Assembly: GCA_032622095.1 (NCBI GenBank)
Contig: CP136064.1
Coordinates: 110,598,004 to 110,662,003 of the forward strand
Source of the DNA: Siphonodentalium dalli
Lineage: Eukaryota > Mollusca > Scaphopoda > Gadilida > Siphonodentaliidae
Direction of reading: 5' to 3'
DNA: 64,000 bases
Shown here: piece by piece, positions 12,791-24,649 of the stretch
How the letters are laid out: every line of letters starts with the position of its first letter
How positions within the stretch are numbered: position 1 is the stretch's first letter
Program-made: the position numbers and the translations under genes
The notes under the pieces: generated by a model
What the model saw: only the letters and a program-made list of their open reading frames with translations
Databases searched by the model: none
Told to the model about the DNA's origin: nothing

Positions 12791-12999
12791 ATTATCACCA
12801 AGATTTCTCCACTCGATTCTCTTAAACTACACCCGAATCGGTCAAATTCTTTTGATAATTCTATCTAAATACATCTTAGCTACTATTCGGATCTGATGTC
12901 CCGGTCGAAAAGGGTTTAGTTTGACCAAAATGGCAATTGACAAAAGCCTGTTTATAAAAAAAATTTGTTTACTCGATGACCCGTCCACGGTCCACGCTG

Positions 13000-13345
13000 T
13001 AGTGTAAATTTATTATCGAAAACAAATTCAATTTCTTCCATCTAAAACATAATTACGCGCTGAACTCTGTCATTTTAAGAATATATAAGTATTACACACA
13101 TACACACCAAATTTCAGCTCAAAATTTTTAAAAATGACAGTTTTATAGACATAAATCGATTTTAATGGGAAATCCATTGTTATTCTACTGTTAAATTTTG
13201 TCATCGAAAAAAAAATCATTCCTTCGATCTAAAAAATAATTACGTGCTGTACCCTGTCATTTTAGGAATATATAAGTATCCCACTCACACACACCAAGTG
13301 TGATCTAAAAAATTTGAAAAATAAGAGATTTATCGACATAAATCG
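13000..13345. repeat. Tandem duplication, ~188-bp unit
   Basis: The two halves share AATTACG(C/T)GCTG, TGTCATTTTA(A/G)GAATATATAAGT and GACATAAATCGATTT in order. They are diverged by substitutions and small indels. No coding sequence is recognised. Confidence 0.65.
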
Positions 13346-13399
13346 ATTTGTATATGGCAGATGCCAATTGCCTTGTTAAATAAATTTTAGGGCCGTGCA

Positions 13400-14230
13400 A
13401 ATGTTTTCTGAGCTGTTCCATATTGGGCACTAGAGTCCATATTTGACCATTATATCTGATAATTGTGCGACAGTACAGTCGTGTTACTTTATACGTCAAC
13501 ATTGGTCATTATCACCCGACTAATTTATTTCGGCCTATCGTATCAACCCCTATTTTCTCCAGCGTAGCCTGACTAAGTGTCAACATTGGTCTTTATCGCT
13601 CCACTAATTTGTATCGTTTCATCGGTATGAATTCCATATCCAATTATCCACATATAACCAACCCAACCTCTAATCGATCCCGGTCCAATTTATTTAATTT
13701 TTTCATCGCTATAGTCACGTTACTTAATATTTTATCGCGTGATACTTGTACTTATATGTCTATGGTATTACGATAGTATACCGTATATCAATTGCTATTC
13801 CTTTCTATATAATCCTGGTGCCATCTATAGAGATAGAGATAATTTCATACCCCCCCCCCCCCCCCATTTTATGTCATTGCTGCTTTAGTACAGTCGCGAT
13901 ACATTACATGGCAACATCGATCCACTAAATTATGTCAGTTCATCGGTACAAACCCCTTTTTCTCCGAGTCCATATAACGTACCAACCCAACATCTCATAG
14001 AAGTCCATAAATGACTATTCTGGCACTATATAGAGATGACTAAGATTCTGACACCCCCTATTTTATAGCCTTGTTGCAATGTTCAGTAGAGTTGAGATGC
14101 ATAATATGTCAACATTGGTCATTAATTATTGCTGTATAAATTTATATCGGTTCAACACTTAGTTCCCTGTATCGCCCACCCCTCCCTGAATTTATTTTTT
14201 CATTTGTATTATAGTCTCGTTACGTACACA
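13400..14230. repeat. Degenerate tandem sequence with a poly-C tract
   Basis: GTCAACATTGGTC(A/T)TTA recurs near 13494, 13580 and 14107, with similar surroundings (TTTATATCGG/TTCATCGGTA and CAACCCCTATTTT blocks). A run of about 17 C lies at 13850-13866. No gene is recognised. Confidence 0.5.
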
Positions 14231-14472
14231 TTTTATCTCTTGTAACTTTTGCTTCAATGCGTCGAGTTCCGCTGCAGAGAATACAAAACTGACAACATTT
14301 TGAAATGTTACCAGGCTTCAAACTCATCTTATGATACTTATCCAAGAAAAACTCTGGTTACATAAGAAATTTGTGTATAAGGTGTTCGCGCATTTGTTGC
14401 GTTAAAAACCAAAGGTCCCAAGTCAAGGTCCAAATCCCCAACGCTGTTGTGAGGTTTAACTCCATCTACATA

Positions 14473-14951
14473 CAGTAATGTCCAAAGTAATTGATCACTT
14501 AACCACAGCAAAATTATGGGTATTTTTTCATGATTTTAAATCCTGAAAAATTACCCATAATTATGCTGTGGTTAAGTGGTCAATTACTTTGGGCATTACT
14601 GTAACCAATATAAGGATTTGAGGTTTAATGATACCTCAATCCTCATACAGTAATGTTCAAAGTAATTGACCACTTAAGCACAGCAGAATAATGGGTAATT
14701 TATCAGGATTTTAAATGCTGAAAAAATACCCATAATTCTGCTGTGGTTAAGTGGTCAATTACTTTGGGCATTACTGTAACCAATATAAGGATTTGAGGTT
14801 TAATGATAACTCAATCCTCATACAGTAATGTTCAAAGTAATTGACCACTTAACCAGAGCAGAATTATTTGTAATTTTTCAGGATTTTAAATCCTGAAAAA
14901 TTACCAATAAGTCTGATGTGGTTAAGTGGTCAATTACTTTGGGCATTACTG
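14473..14951. repeat. Three tandem copies of a 129-bp snapback MITE (175-bp period)
   Basis: Near-perfect palindromes lie at 14473-14601, 14648-14776 and 14823-14951. Each is 129 bp, starts CAGTAATGTCCAAAGTAATTG (with T or C at base 9), ends with the complement, and is flanked by TA on both sides. The centre is GGATTTTAAATCC. A 46-bp spacer (TAACCAATATAAGGATTTGAGG onward) separates them, so MITE plus spacer is the tandem unit. TA flanks and CAG termini fit Tc1/mariner-type MITEs. Relatives occur at 24963 and 35849. Confidence 0.9.
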
Positions 14952-14953
14952 TA

Positions 14954-15960
14954 ACCAATATAAGGATGTGAGGTTTAATGAGAACTCCATCCACATAACT
15001 AATAAATATGTGTGAAAATTAAAACAAAATAAATTCCATGATGGCGTCCAATATGGACTGCCTAATTCTGCTCCAAAACATGTATTTTGAATATATGAAT
15101 GTTTATTGGGGGAAACCAATTATTTCAATGATATTTTCATTAACTGGGATCCAAAACCCCACTTACGGGAGCGTGCTTCGCGCGCGACTGTATCTTAAGC
15201 ATATGTGCATATTTAATAAGCCAACAATTGGAATCCCAACAGAGAAGATTGGCGTGGGTCCCTTGTGCGATCTGTCCATCGAAAACTATTTAGACATCTC
15301 AAGACACGTCAGACCCAATAACTTAATATACAGAATAGATACATCTATTGCCTGAGTGACTAATATTTATATTTGTTACAATGAGGTCAAATAGTTGTGA
15401 AGCCAGCACCACAATTCTTTCCCTCCATAGTAAATCTTAAAACAACTTCTAAAGAATTATTAATTTACCTTATATTTGGTATGGAGCATCCTTGGTTTAC
15501 TGGAGTTCAGATTTGTTAACATCACGTCACCAAGTTAATTACTTACGAAGCCACAGCCATAACTATTTCCCTCCATAGTAATTCTCAAAACAACTTCTTA
15601 AGAACAATTGACCAGGTCAGTCGCACAATTATTGGAAGAGCCATGGTCAATCATTTTAAAAAAAACAAATGTTACATTTAAATTATTGCTTTATTTAACA
15701 AAAACAAAAAATTAAATGAGAAAATTAACTTTTACTACTTGCTAAATTTTATCTTTTAATTATTTCATTTAAATTTTAGTATTTACAGTATACTAAGTCC
15801 AAGTCTTAATCTGTTGAGTAACCCCACAGTCGTTTACTTGCTTTGTTAGTAATAATTGGAAGGATTACTTGTTTAAACGCAATTGTTATCAAAATATTTT
15901 ATGTATTTTTTATAATTTCTATTTATATGTAATACTATAATCTTGGTGGCGTTACCATTT
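14954..15960. other. No recognised gene; one local direct repeat
   Basis: A 105-codon frame at 15038-15355 (plus) has no domain I recognise, and I do not call it a gene. A block containing TTTCCCTCCATAGTAA and AAAACAACTTCT occurs at about 15398-15455 and again at 15547-15606. The rest is AT-rich sequence. Confidence 0.4.
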
Positions 15961-15988
15961 CTGACTATGGTTTTCTTGTCTGGCTATG

Positions 15989-16088
15989 AGATGATGTACC
16001 ATTCCGGCGTCTCGTCAGCTGGCGCTATTGTAAGAAGCGGTTGATCGGGTCATCTCGCCATCAGATGGTGTACCATTCCGGCGTCTCG
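15989..16088. repeat. Direct repeat of a 26-bp block
   Basis: GATGATGTACCATTCCGGCG (15990) recurs at 16064 with one change (GATGGTGTACC...), both followed by TCTCG. The spacing is 74 bp. Confidence 0.6.
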
Positions 16089-16179
16089 CCCATTAGCTCT
16101 ATTTACGCAACAAGGTGGTGTAAGTTGTTTTTCATTTTTTGATAATCTGTGGAGCAGTGAGCGAATACATTGTGGGAGA

Positions 16180-16500
16180 ATAGGTTTTTTGTACCTTGCT
16201 CAACCGTACTGATAGGATCACGTAAATGCTGAAATTGTAAAGTTAACGCCACCGTAATTAATATGTTCTTGAAAATATAACTCAAACATACCGATAGAGT
16301 CAGGAAAGGCTGAAATTGTAAACTTAAAGTCACCGGTGTAATAATATGTTCTTGAAAATATAAATAATCTGATAGCCTGAAAATAATGTATAACCCATTG
16401 GGAACCCCTGGTGTAGTGAAGTGAATTATGGGTAATTTTAATTGGAGCGTGCATGTCTGTTCTGTTGAAGACTTGGAGTAACCGCCATCTTTATTTTCTG
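16180..16500. repeat. Dispersed copy of the 12.3-12.8 kb repeat
   Basis: It shares AATTGTAAAGTTAACGCCAC, GGCTGAAATTGTAAACTTAA, CCCCTGGTGTAGTGAAGTGA and CGCCATCTTTATTTTCTGG in the same order as 12285-12788. Only one unit is present here. Confidence 0.7.
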
Positions 16501-16590
16501 GTCATCAAGTCAAAATTGTATTGTATACACAATGTGTTTGTACCGATGGATGTATCGCGTTTTCGTGGTCATATAGGCCCTATATAACCT

Positions 16591-17400
16591 ACTAGAAGGT
16601 GACCCGACTTCGTCCGGGCTTTGACCTTGAATTGTCCATTTTGAAGGTCAATGTCAAGTGGGGTCACGATTTGACCAGTCCAAAACACTGCCCGGACAAA
16701 AGTACCCGACAAACGTGCCCGTTGAAATCCATCCGGTTTTACCCGATTGGACCTTTAATTGATCATTTTGAAGGTCAAGGTCAGGTCGGGGTCACGACTC
16801 GACGCGCCCAAAACACTCAGTGGACAAAAGTAACCCCACGTATCAAATTTCGTCGAAATCCCATCAAAATTCGCGATTTGACCTTAAATTGACCCGATTT
16901 CAAGGTCACGTCGCACGGGCAAATGAATAGGCTTATGAGACTCCCCGGCCGAAAGTACCCACACATACCAAGTTTCATCGAAATCCCGTGACATTCTGGC
17001 GTTTGACCTTGAAATGACCCAATTTCAAGGTCAAGGTCACGTCGCACGGGCAAATTAATAGGTTTATGCCACTCCCCGGCCGAAGGTACCCCCACATACC
17101 AAGTTTCACCGAAATCCCGTGATATTCGGGCGTTTGACCTTGAAATTACCAGATTTCAAGGTCAAGGTCACGTCGCACAGGCAAATTAATAGGCCTATGT
17201 CACTCCCCGGCCGCACATACCAAGTTTCATCGAAATCGGCTCGGCCGTTTTCGAGTCCATCGATTACAGACACACACACACACACACAGATCTTCCAAAA
17301 TATATAATAGACTAGAAGGTGACCCGACTTCGTCCGGGCTTTGACCTTGAATTGATCATTTTGAAGGTCAAGGTCAGGTGGGGTCAAACACCAACACCCC
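16591..17400. repeat. Repeat block bounded by a 720-bp direct repeat; internal ~125-bp tandem units
   Basis: ACTAGAAGGTGACCCGACTT starts at 16591 and again at 17311, each followed by CGTCCGGGCTTTGACCTTGA. Between them, units carrying TTCAAGGTCAAGGTCACGTC, ACTCCCCGGCCG and CCAAGTTTCA(T/C)CGAAATC repeat about every 120-130 bp (16968, 17100, 17221). A (CA)n run at 17270-17288 follows the last unit. The final segment plus microsatellite resembles the 3' tail of invertebrate non-LTR or SINE-type repeats, but this is inference. Confidence 0.6.
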
Positions 17401-18165
17401 AAAAATGGTGGAAATCGGCCCAGCGGATACCGGGAAATCGACCCAGCGGATACCGAGCTTTCCTATGCATCAAATTTCGTCCGTAAAAATCCGCCAGTTT
17501 AACCCGATTTGATTTCCACTCAAGTATATAAACGAGCCTCATGTACACACGCTCATTAATTATCAAGTTTCAACGTAAAGATAAATTACCATCGGTGCCT
17601 GAGATATCGCCAAGACGTCTGAAACAGTCAAATGCATCGGCCGGTTAAGCGTTAACGTGATCTAACGTTATGAACTCTAACGACGTCATAGAAGTTACGC
17701 ATTGTTTTTATCCTGATGGAAGATAGTACCACTTCTTCTTGATAATTGAGGCAGATAACTAAAACGGATACATACGCATTATATATCGTTGGAAAGAGGA
17801 AACACGAAAGATTCTCACATTGTCATTATGATGACTGGCATTTTATTATTAGCGCTGTTTTGAATCGATTTGTAAGCACCGAACTCGAATGAAAGTCCCG
17901 TAACACAGCGTAAAAAACAGATTTGGATGAGATCTATTAAAAGTCGAAACTGTGCAGAAATACAATGACCAAGTTGACCAAAATGTGACATGGCACCAGT
18001 GAGAAGCACATTGAAATGGGATAATCTAGGCGTAAACATGATCGCAATGATCTGGTTTATTTGCAAACGTGGTTTGATGAGCACGAGCCCTTTAATGCAA
18101 ATGAGAAGAAATTCCGTTCGCCGTCATCGAGGTTAACGTCCAGTGAAACTGATGGCGTGAATTGA
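17401..18165. other. No recognised feature
   Basis: Nothing with a recognisable domain or repeat structure was found. The stretch may include further decayed sequence of the pseudogene that becomes readable at about 18170. Confidence 0.35.
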
Positions 18166-18169
18166 TTCT

Positions 18170-18840
18170 GAGAGTGTTGGCCTGACGATCGAGAGAAATC
18201 TTGATAACGTAAGCATCACTGAGGCATCAATTAAAAGGAATGATCAAATAAAGTCTCTGGATCATTTGTATTCCTGGATTCAAGTTGATAACGAGCGAGT
18301 TCAATTCATCTCGCGACTGACATATATCGCTCAGCGGGAGGAAAGTATGGTAAAGTTGTTTTCTTACGAATCGACGACCTTATCAACTTCTCTTTTCAAA
18401 GACCAACGCGAAAACCGACACAGCACAGTTAGCAAAGGCTCTGACTGATTCCGTTCAAATATTCACAGAAGCTGAAGAATTGCAACCGTTCTTGGTGGCG
18501 GATCTCTTCTCCATATATAGAGTGAAGTGGATACAAAAATCAACATAAAAGGAAATAGCCCCTCAATATCTGAAGTACGTTTGAACAAAGTATGGCTCGA
18601 TGTTGCACCGTGTTCGATGGTTATGGTCATATATTAAAGATCACGAGCACAGCCGGTGATATGGCAAACATGTGCCGAAGTTCGGATCAAAATAACTAGC
18701 AAATATTCCTCTCTAATGAGAGAAACAAGAGTCAGTTCATCAAATTGTTGGTGCGCCTCTCATCGAAGCATGGTCATGCAGTTCATAACATCAGTGGTGA
18801 CGCCATATGGCGATTCGGCGACATCGTGCGCACGGATAGG
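18170..18840 (+). pseudogene. Fragment 1 of a broken invertebrate multicopy protein gene
   Basis: Readable pieces in shifting frames include LFSYESTTLSTSLFKDQREN, then AQLAKALTDSVQIF, then FDGYG, KDHEHSR, FLSNERNKSQFIKLL and HAVHNISGDA. I know these from a family of unnamed proteins abundant in aquatic invertebrate genomes, with pattern SYELTPxPTSLFK...FDGYxxxxxKDHEHxRR...FLSNExNKSQFIxLL...GDAD. In-frame stops and frame changes show it is dead. The function of the family is not known to me. The gene is interrupted at about 18845 by a 207-bp tandem array. Confidence 0.6.
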
Positions 18841-18869
18841 GATTGACTATTTCGAGTAACAGGAACGGA

Positions 18870-19470
18870 ACGAGGAACAGGAACGAGTTCCGAGTAACAG
18901 AATGACTATTTCGAGTAACAGGAACGAGGAACAGAGATATAAGCTCACATTTCTCGCATTTTGCGCTATGTAACGATACATATTATACATCATTGGAAAG
19001 GTTAGCATACCCCCTTCATTAATATTGCAACATTTAGGCACTAATACTGCGAACAAAGCGTACAATTGGCCAGGAACGGCGAGTGTTGAATAAGAAATTA
19101 GCTAAAAACGAAAAAATCCGAGTACCGGGAATGAGGAACAGATATAAGCTCATATATCTCGCGTTTTTCGCTATGTAAAAATACATATTATACATCATTC
19201 GAAAGGTTAGCATCTTCCCTTCATTAATATTGCAACATTTAGACACTAATGTTGCGAACAAAGCATACAATTGGCCAGGAACGACGAGCGTTGAATAAGA
19301 AATTAGCTAAAAACGGGAAAAAATCCTAGTAACAGGAATCAGGAACAGAGTGTAAGCTCACATTTCTCGCGTTTTACGCTATGTAAAAATAAATATTATA
19401 CATCATTCGAAAGGTTAGCATCTTCCCTTCATTAATATTGCAACATTTAGACACTACATTTGCGAACAAA
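18870..19470. repeat. Tandem array, ~207-bp unit, about 2.9 copies
   Basis: The block GAACAGAGATATAAGCTCAC-like recurs at about 18929, 19136 and 19343. Each is followed by ATATTATACATCATT(C/G)GAAAGG and TTCATTAATATTGCAACATT. The array ends within the third unit, at ACACTACATTTGCGAAC. It separates pseudogene fragments 1 and 2. Confidence 0.85.
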
Positions 19471-19499
19471 GACGGTCCACAACTTCCCATATACTGTGT

Positions 19500-19690
19500 G
19501 CACACGCGCGGGGAGGCTGTGACACCACCTAGCTCTGCAATATTCGCAGAGGGAAAACGAGTATACTGAGAAAGATAAACGAGTTTGCTGAATTTCGCAA
19601 AATATCATCACTCATACAGGAGTCTAATGCAAACCAGAAAGACATCGGCGAGGCCGTCATGCGGCTTTTCGTTGTAGTCACAGGTATTTG
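19500..19690 (+). pseudogene. Fragment 2 of the same broken gene
   Basis: One frame reads GCDTT, a stop, then a GKTS-like end. This matches the family's GCDTTSxxxGxGKxS motif. Shortly after, another frame reads KINEFAEF, then DIGEAVMRLFVVV, which matches the following ...EFxE...IxEAGxxLFVxLYGG stretch. The order agrees with fragments 1 and 3. Confidence 0.6.
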
Positions 19691-20179
19691 GCAAAAAATA
19701 TTTTATAAAAATATATAAAGGAATCAAGGCTGATAGTGAAAATAGGAGGTAAAAAATCATCCTCAAAATTGTTTATCAAATTGATCTGGAATTCTAGCAT
19801 TATGTGCCCAAGTAATCATATTTTTGGTTAAATTTTAGCTTTCCGTCGTACTTTAAACAAGTAAGCATAGAAAATCATTCGAAGTTGTCAATGAAATTTA
19901 TTTTTTGGTACCTGAAACGTCCGTCCAATGAAAAATAAAAAAAAATAAAATAATCCAACACCTAAATCTATACTATTATCATCAAACTAAATAGCCCTAT
20001 TGTCAAACAGACGTTGTTTCATGAAGTACAGCTAATTTGGGGGTGGTACTCAACATACATCGAGTTTAATAACGATTTATGTCCTTTTTTTTCGTCAGTT
20101 TTACAGATTTCTTTTCGCGGGAGGCCATTTTGCAAAACTGAAAGCGAAACTAACTTGAACTTTATTAAATTAATTTTAA

Positions 20180-20622
20180 AGGTACTCAAACCGATAAAAC
20201 TCCTCTCAATTACTATTTCAATGGCTTCGGGGGTCAAAAATATTTGATTCGAGTCGAGGAAGTCGCCCATCAAAGCTCAGATTTGTTAGATATCGATTTT
20301 AGAAATCTATTATTTTTCATTATCGGGAATTCTTTCTGGCCCAGAAGACAGTCAAAATTTCGTTATTATTACCACTTGATTATAGTGTAAAATCTCGAGC
20401 AGGTTACCAAATTGACGGCAGTTATTAGTACTCATCTCGAGCAATTAACAAATTTCAAAAATCAATATCTAATAACTCTGAGCTTTGTTTGATGGGTTCC
20501 TCGACTCAAATCAAATATTTTTTACCCCCAAAGCCAAAGAAATAGTAATATAGGACCCTCTGATCGGATTGTTGTTGTTGGAATCTGTTGAGATGGGGAC
20601 CCTCTTTACGGATTGAGTACCT
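20180..20622. mobile_element. TTAA-flanked MITE, AGGTACTC family, 443 bp
   Basis: The termini AGGTACTCAAACCGAT and (on the other strand) AGGTACTCAATCCGTA are directly flanked by TTAA at 20176-20179 and 20623-20626. A TTAA target is the hallmark of piggyBac-type (and Kolobok) insertion. Subterminal ATTACTATTTC and AAATATTTGATT(C/T)GAGTCGAG blocks are mirrored inside. Relatives lie at 25570, 54013 and 55132; the last is the closest match. Confidence 0.8.
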
Positions 20623-20729
20623 TTAAATTATTTTATTTTGGAGATTTACTGCAGCGTTTCTCGAGTTTGTTTCGCACTTTAAAAATGGCCTCCCGCCAAA
20701 AGAAATATCTGTCTGTATCTGTAGTTGTT

Positions 20730-21195
20730 ACGTCCTAGTGACCAAGGCTGGCTTTTACAGGACGGGATCGAGTAGATCCATAATTTTTCCAGGAAGTTTT
20801 TTGCCGAACCCGTGACTTCTTCGCCACGGTAGGGATCTTTAACGTGCGCACATTGTTGCACACGGGACAGCCATTAGTGTCGGCTCCAGATCCGACGGTG
20901 TGCCAAGTGTAGTGTCATCCCTGGTCATGACATTACGAGAGGAGCAGAGGTACGAAATTATATTAGTCCAGTACGCATTTTTTTCAAATTTTGTCTGAGA
21001 CTCTTTGGCTTCTTGAATCTTTCTCAGATCACTGATCGTGGCATCGATGATTGATTTGTGATGCCCATGGTACTGGGAATGCAGATGGCGACACAAAGTC
21101 CGACCGATATTTTGTCGGATTTGAACCCTCGACCGTGTCGAAGGTGTAGCTCAGAGGTCGGCCCACAAACCAACTGAGCTATCCGCTCCTCCTCC
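20730..21195 (-). mobile_element. tRNA-derived SINE
   Basis: On the minus strand the head begins GGAGGAGCGGATAGCTCAGT at 21195, giving an A box (TAGCTCAGTTGG), and about 50 nt on has a B box (GGTTCAAATCC, about 21128-21118). The head is tRNA-like but has no clean cloverleaf. The body includes GTGCGCACGTTAAAGATCCC, a block I have seen in invertebrate SINEs, and ends near GGACGTAACAACTACAGATA. It lies inside the composite foldback. Confidence 0.6.
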
Positions 21196-21599
21196 AATAT
21201 GTAAAACTGACAGGGGAAAAAAAAGAAAAAATCGTTATTAAACTCGATGTATGTTGAGTACCACACCCAAATTAGCTGTCCTTCGTGAAACAACGTCTGT
21301 TTGACAATAGGGCTATTTAGTTTGATGATTAGAGTATAGATTTCGGTGATTTAGGGGTTGGATTGTTTGATTTTTTTATTTTTTATTTTTCATTTCATTT
21401 AAATGTTTTTCTATGTTCACTAATCTCAAATAAGATGGTGAACCAAACTTTTTTGAAAACTATGATTATTTGGTCACATAGTGCTGCAATTACAGATCCA
21501 TAAAAACTAAAATGTTGCTTTTGTAGAGAAATATGCTAACCTCTATCAAAAATGAGATAGATACCTTTCCGAGATTGTATTAAATTAAAAAAAAAAAAA

Positions 21600-21800
21600 T
21601 GTTGTGCCTAATACCTGTGGTTGTAGTGTGCGCTATTAAGAAAGAAGACTCACTAAATCATACACATCGGCATGCAAAGTTTGTGGACATGGGACATGTA
21701 TCTTCTAGCAAGACTGCGTTAGAGCCCCAAAAACTCCCGCCAAAAGAACGAGCGGCATATACACATGTACTATCAGCCTCAAAGTTCCTCTGCAGGTGAT
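21600..21800 (+). pseudogene. Fragment 3 of the same broken gene
   Basis: The frame from 21599 reads SSKTALEPQKLPPKERAAY near its end, matching the C-terminal LPPTERAAYxHxLRVxxQ segment of the family seen in fragments 1 and 2. The first part (SLNHTHRHAKFVDMGHV) fits the SLxxLRxxxF stretch before it. The frame continues only to 21796. Together the three pieces span 3.6 kb in collinear order. Confidence 0.55.
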
Positions 21801-22129
21801 GATTTGGTAATAACTAAGTTTTGTATCCTGAGATTGGGTTGGGGACTCTGTTGTGCGGCATTTGCCCCAGTATTTTCTTCTTTTAGTCAGAATGCAGCCT
21901 CAGGCCAATTGCATAAACAGACACTGGCATTTCCATAAGGGCGCATCCTATCAAGTCCGCACAGTTGTCAAAACATAAATGAAAGTGTCAATGACAACTT
22001 GGGGAGGCATTACTAACTTTCTGCTGAGCCATCAATAGAATAATAAAGAAGAAAGAAAGTCAAAAAGTTTCAGTAAAGGGATTGTATTGTGTGAATGAAA
22101 TTATTTTCATTTCAAACATTTCTCCAATA

Positions 22130-23470
22130 AATGTGGGCTGCAGGGTGTGCCGATTGATTCAAATGTAAGATCCAAGATTGCTGCAGGCGGCCATGTTTTT
22201 TAACGAATTTCGGAAAAATTGGACAGATCCCATCTAGAAGTCACCCCAAAGAACCATATGGAGTTTGGATAAAGGCCCATGCAGACGGCGAAGAGACTTC
22301 TGCGTCAACACTCAATTAGGACAAAGGTAATATCACTAATGAATTCACACAGTGACCCTACAAAATCATCAATCGCAAGAATATGACTTGTTCTAATTCA
22401 GCAACAAGATCAGAGCGTTTACTCAAGTGTTTTCGGCCGTTTCAATGACGGAGATAGAAGAAGTCACCGGATGTGGAATCCATCAACATTCACAAGCTCG
22501 TTCGAGGTCAAAAGAATGGCTACCTCAAATCCAATATCTATAGCGGAAATTATATAGCATGAAGTTTTAAATAACAAGACTGCTTCATACAAAACGCCCA
22601 AAAGAGGACGTAGGGAATATGGATAGACATTACGTCCCATCTACAAGTGAATGGTATAATTAATTGGCATTTTATTTTTTATAAGAACACATTAAAAAGT
22701 CTATTTCAGTGTTATGGACCCATGTGCATGTTGGACCAATGGGCCCACAGCTTGGGGAAAGTATAATATATATACCATATATGATGACTGTCTAGTTGCC
22801 ATTTGAAAATGCAAAACAAATAAGAAGAACCCCCAATGCATGATGGCAAAATTTCTACAAGATTATTTTGGTGCTATTGACACAGAAATCATGATGCACA
22901 CATTGTTCACATCACTCATATCACTCGCGTTTCTGTCTGTAAGTGCCTTATGGGATGAGGGATGTCGCATGTAGGGTGTGCAGAAGGATTTAGTCCTGAA
23001 AAGAGAAAAACCCAAGATGGCCGCTGGCGACCATGTTTTTTAACGAATTTCGGAAAATATTGTTGGCTCCCATCTTGAGATCACGCTGAAGATCCGTATA
23101 AAGTTTGGTGATGATCGGACGAGGATGTGGTCTGTAGGGTGTGCCAAAGGATTTAGTCAGGCAAAGAGTAAAATTCAAGATGGCTGCCGGTGACCATGTT
23201 TTTAAACGAAAATCGTTCAAATTCGATAGCTCCCATCTAGAGGTGATCCTAATCATGGCTATAAATTTTCAAAACATTTCTTTGATACATGCGGGCTACA
23301 GGGTGTGTCGATGAATTCAAATCTAAAATCAAAGATGTCTGCTGACGGCCAATTTTTTAACAAATTTTGTAAATAATCGATGGCTCCCATCTGGAGGTCA
23401 CCCTGAAGATCCTTATGATGAAGATTGGTGACGATAGGATGAGGGATGTGGCCTGCAGGGTGTGCTGATG
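22130..23470. repeat. Degenerate tandem repeat with YY1-like motifs, ~150-bp unit
   Basis: Units start near 22135, 22970, 23125 and 23285 with GCAGGGTGTG(C/T)C(G/A)-type sequence. They continue with CAAGATGGC(C/T)GC and GACCATGTTTTTTAACGAA, then GCTCCCATCTGGAGGTCACC-like and GTGATGATCGGACGAGG-like sequence. A unique stretch of about 700 bp separates the first unit from the rest. No gene is recognised. Confidence 0.6.
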
Positions 23471-24649
23471 CTATTCTGTTCAGTGTTGTATGTTCAGGGA
23501 ATAATAAATTGAAACAAGATTTATGTATAATAAAATCTCTTCATTCTAAAAATCTTTCAATTTTACATGTTGTTTTTATCAAATTCATGATATCAATTAT
23601 AATGGTCACTTTACTGGTGTACAATTCCCTCATATCTTATCCAAGAATTAAAGATATATGATGGACTTGTTTGGGTGCGTGAAATTGAGAAGTTAGTACT
23701 CAGATGCTCTGCCAACCTTGGGAGTGTTGAATTCTACTAACATTGTCAAAATTTCAAAGAAATTGATTAATACCACTCCATAGACAATATCATCTGAACT
23801 ATGCTCAATTATAAATATTTACATCTCGATTCAAGATGCAACTATCGGCGATAAACTAACACAATTGATTTTGCCATCGAGAGTCATTGCATTTAGTTAG
23901 TATATAAGAATGATGGTGTGTGGGGTCAATTTGGATATATATTCGAAAAAAATAACTACTTTGAGCAAGATTATTCTCAATTTCTATTTGATCACCCTAC
24001 CGGAGTGTTTCCCATCACTTTAACCATGCCTGTATTATTAGAGAGTATCAACTTGTGATGGTAACTTTTAAATCCCTTGTTAAGTGGTCCTGCTAATTTG
24101 TTATGATGCTGGTAGGGCAAAGCAATGATGTTAAAAAAAAGTACCATTATACAGAATAACATATTTTGATTATCTATTCATAGGGGTGTTATGTTATTCA
24201 ATTTAACAAACAAGCTAAGAATGTTTGTAGAACTCATTAGCTTAACATAAACATCCCTAAAAATGAATCAATGGGAATCAGGTGATTCATCCTTAAATCT
24301 CCTTTGCGGGCGACTAATTTACTTTACACACTCAAGCTCAGGTGACATTTTGATATCACTAATAACAACTGGCGAACAGGGTGAAAATGTAAAAAGTAAA
24401 GTCTCAACTTGAATCACATTTACATGTAAGTAAATTCTTGGTCAAAATAATATGACATGAGGGAGGTAATTTGATAAGTGAACAGATGGATGAGCACGCA
24501 GAAAATAGGGAGACATTTTAGAGATGAAATCAGGAGTTATGGCAACATGAATTTTTTTCCAGATCCAGAATAAATTGATGCCCAAACAACCATCTTGGCA
24601 CAGGAAGCTCCTTGTTGAAGGAAACACATCCAAATTAATATCCATAAGA
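23471..24649. other. OLA1 3' flank and presumed 3' UTR
   Basis: This lies downstream of the OLA1 stop (minus strand). I found no convincing AATAAA on the minus strand close to the stop, so the polyadenylation site is not placed. No other gene is recognised. Confidence 0.4.

Larger units (their letters stand above)
19770..21500. mobile_element. Composite foldback element with nested insertions
   Basis: Outer inverted arms: the block containing TATGTG(C/A)CCAA(G/A)TAATCATA at 19800 is mirrored near 21480, and AATAGCCCTATTGTCAAACA plus AACTCGATGTATGTTGAGTA sequences at 19990-20065 are mirrored at 21240-21312. A second inner palindrome uses GGAGGCCATTTTGC near 20121 against GGCCTCCCGCC near 20686. 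A TTAA MITE (20180-20622) and a tRNA-derived SINE (20730-21195) sit inside. Outer ends and target duplication could not be fixed. It splits the pseudogene between fragments 2 and 3. Confidence 0.65.

Noticed and set aside
9763-14951. CRISPR-like arrays
   Set aside because: The units are contiguous tandem repeats or a MITE plus constant spacer in eukaryotic DNA, without unique spacers or cas genes.
21115-21195. A functional tRNA gene
   Set aside because: A and B boxes are present, but no proper acceptor stem or anticodon arm forms and a SINE body follows.
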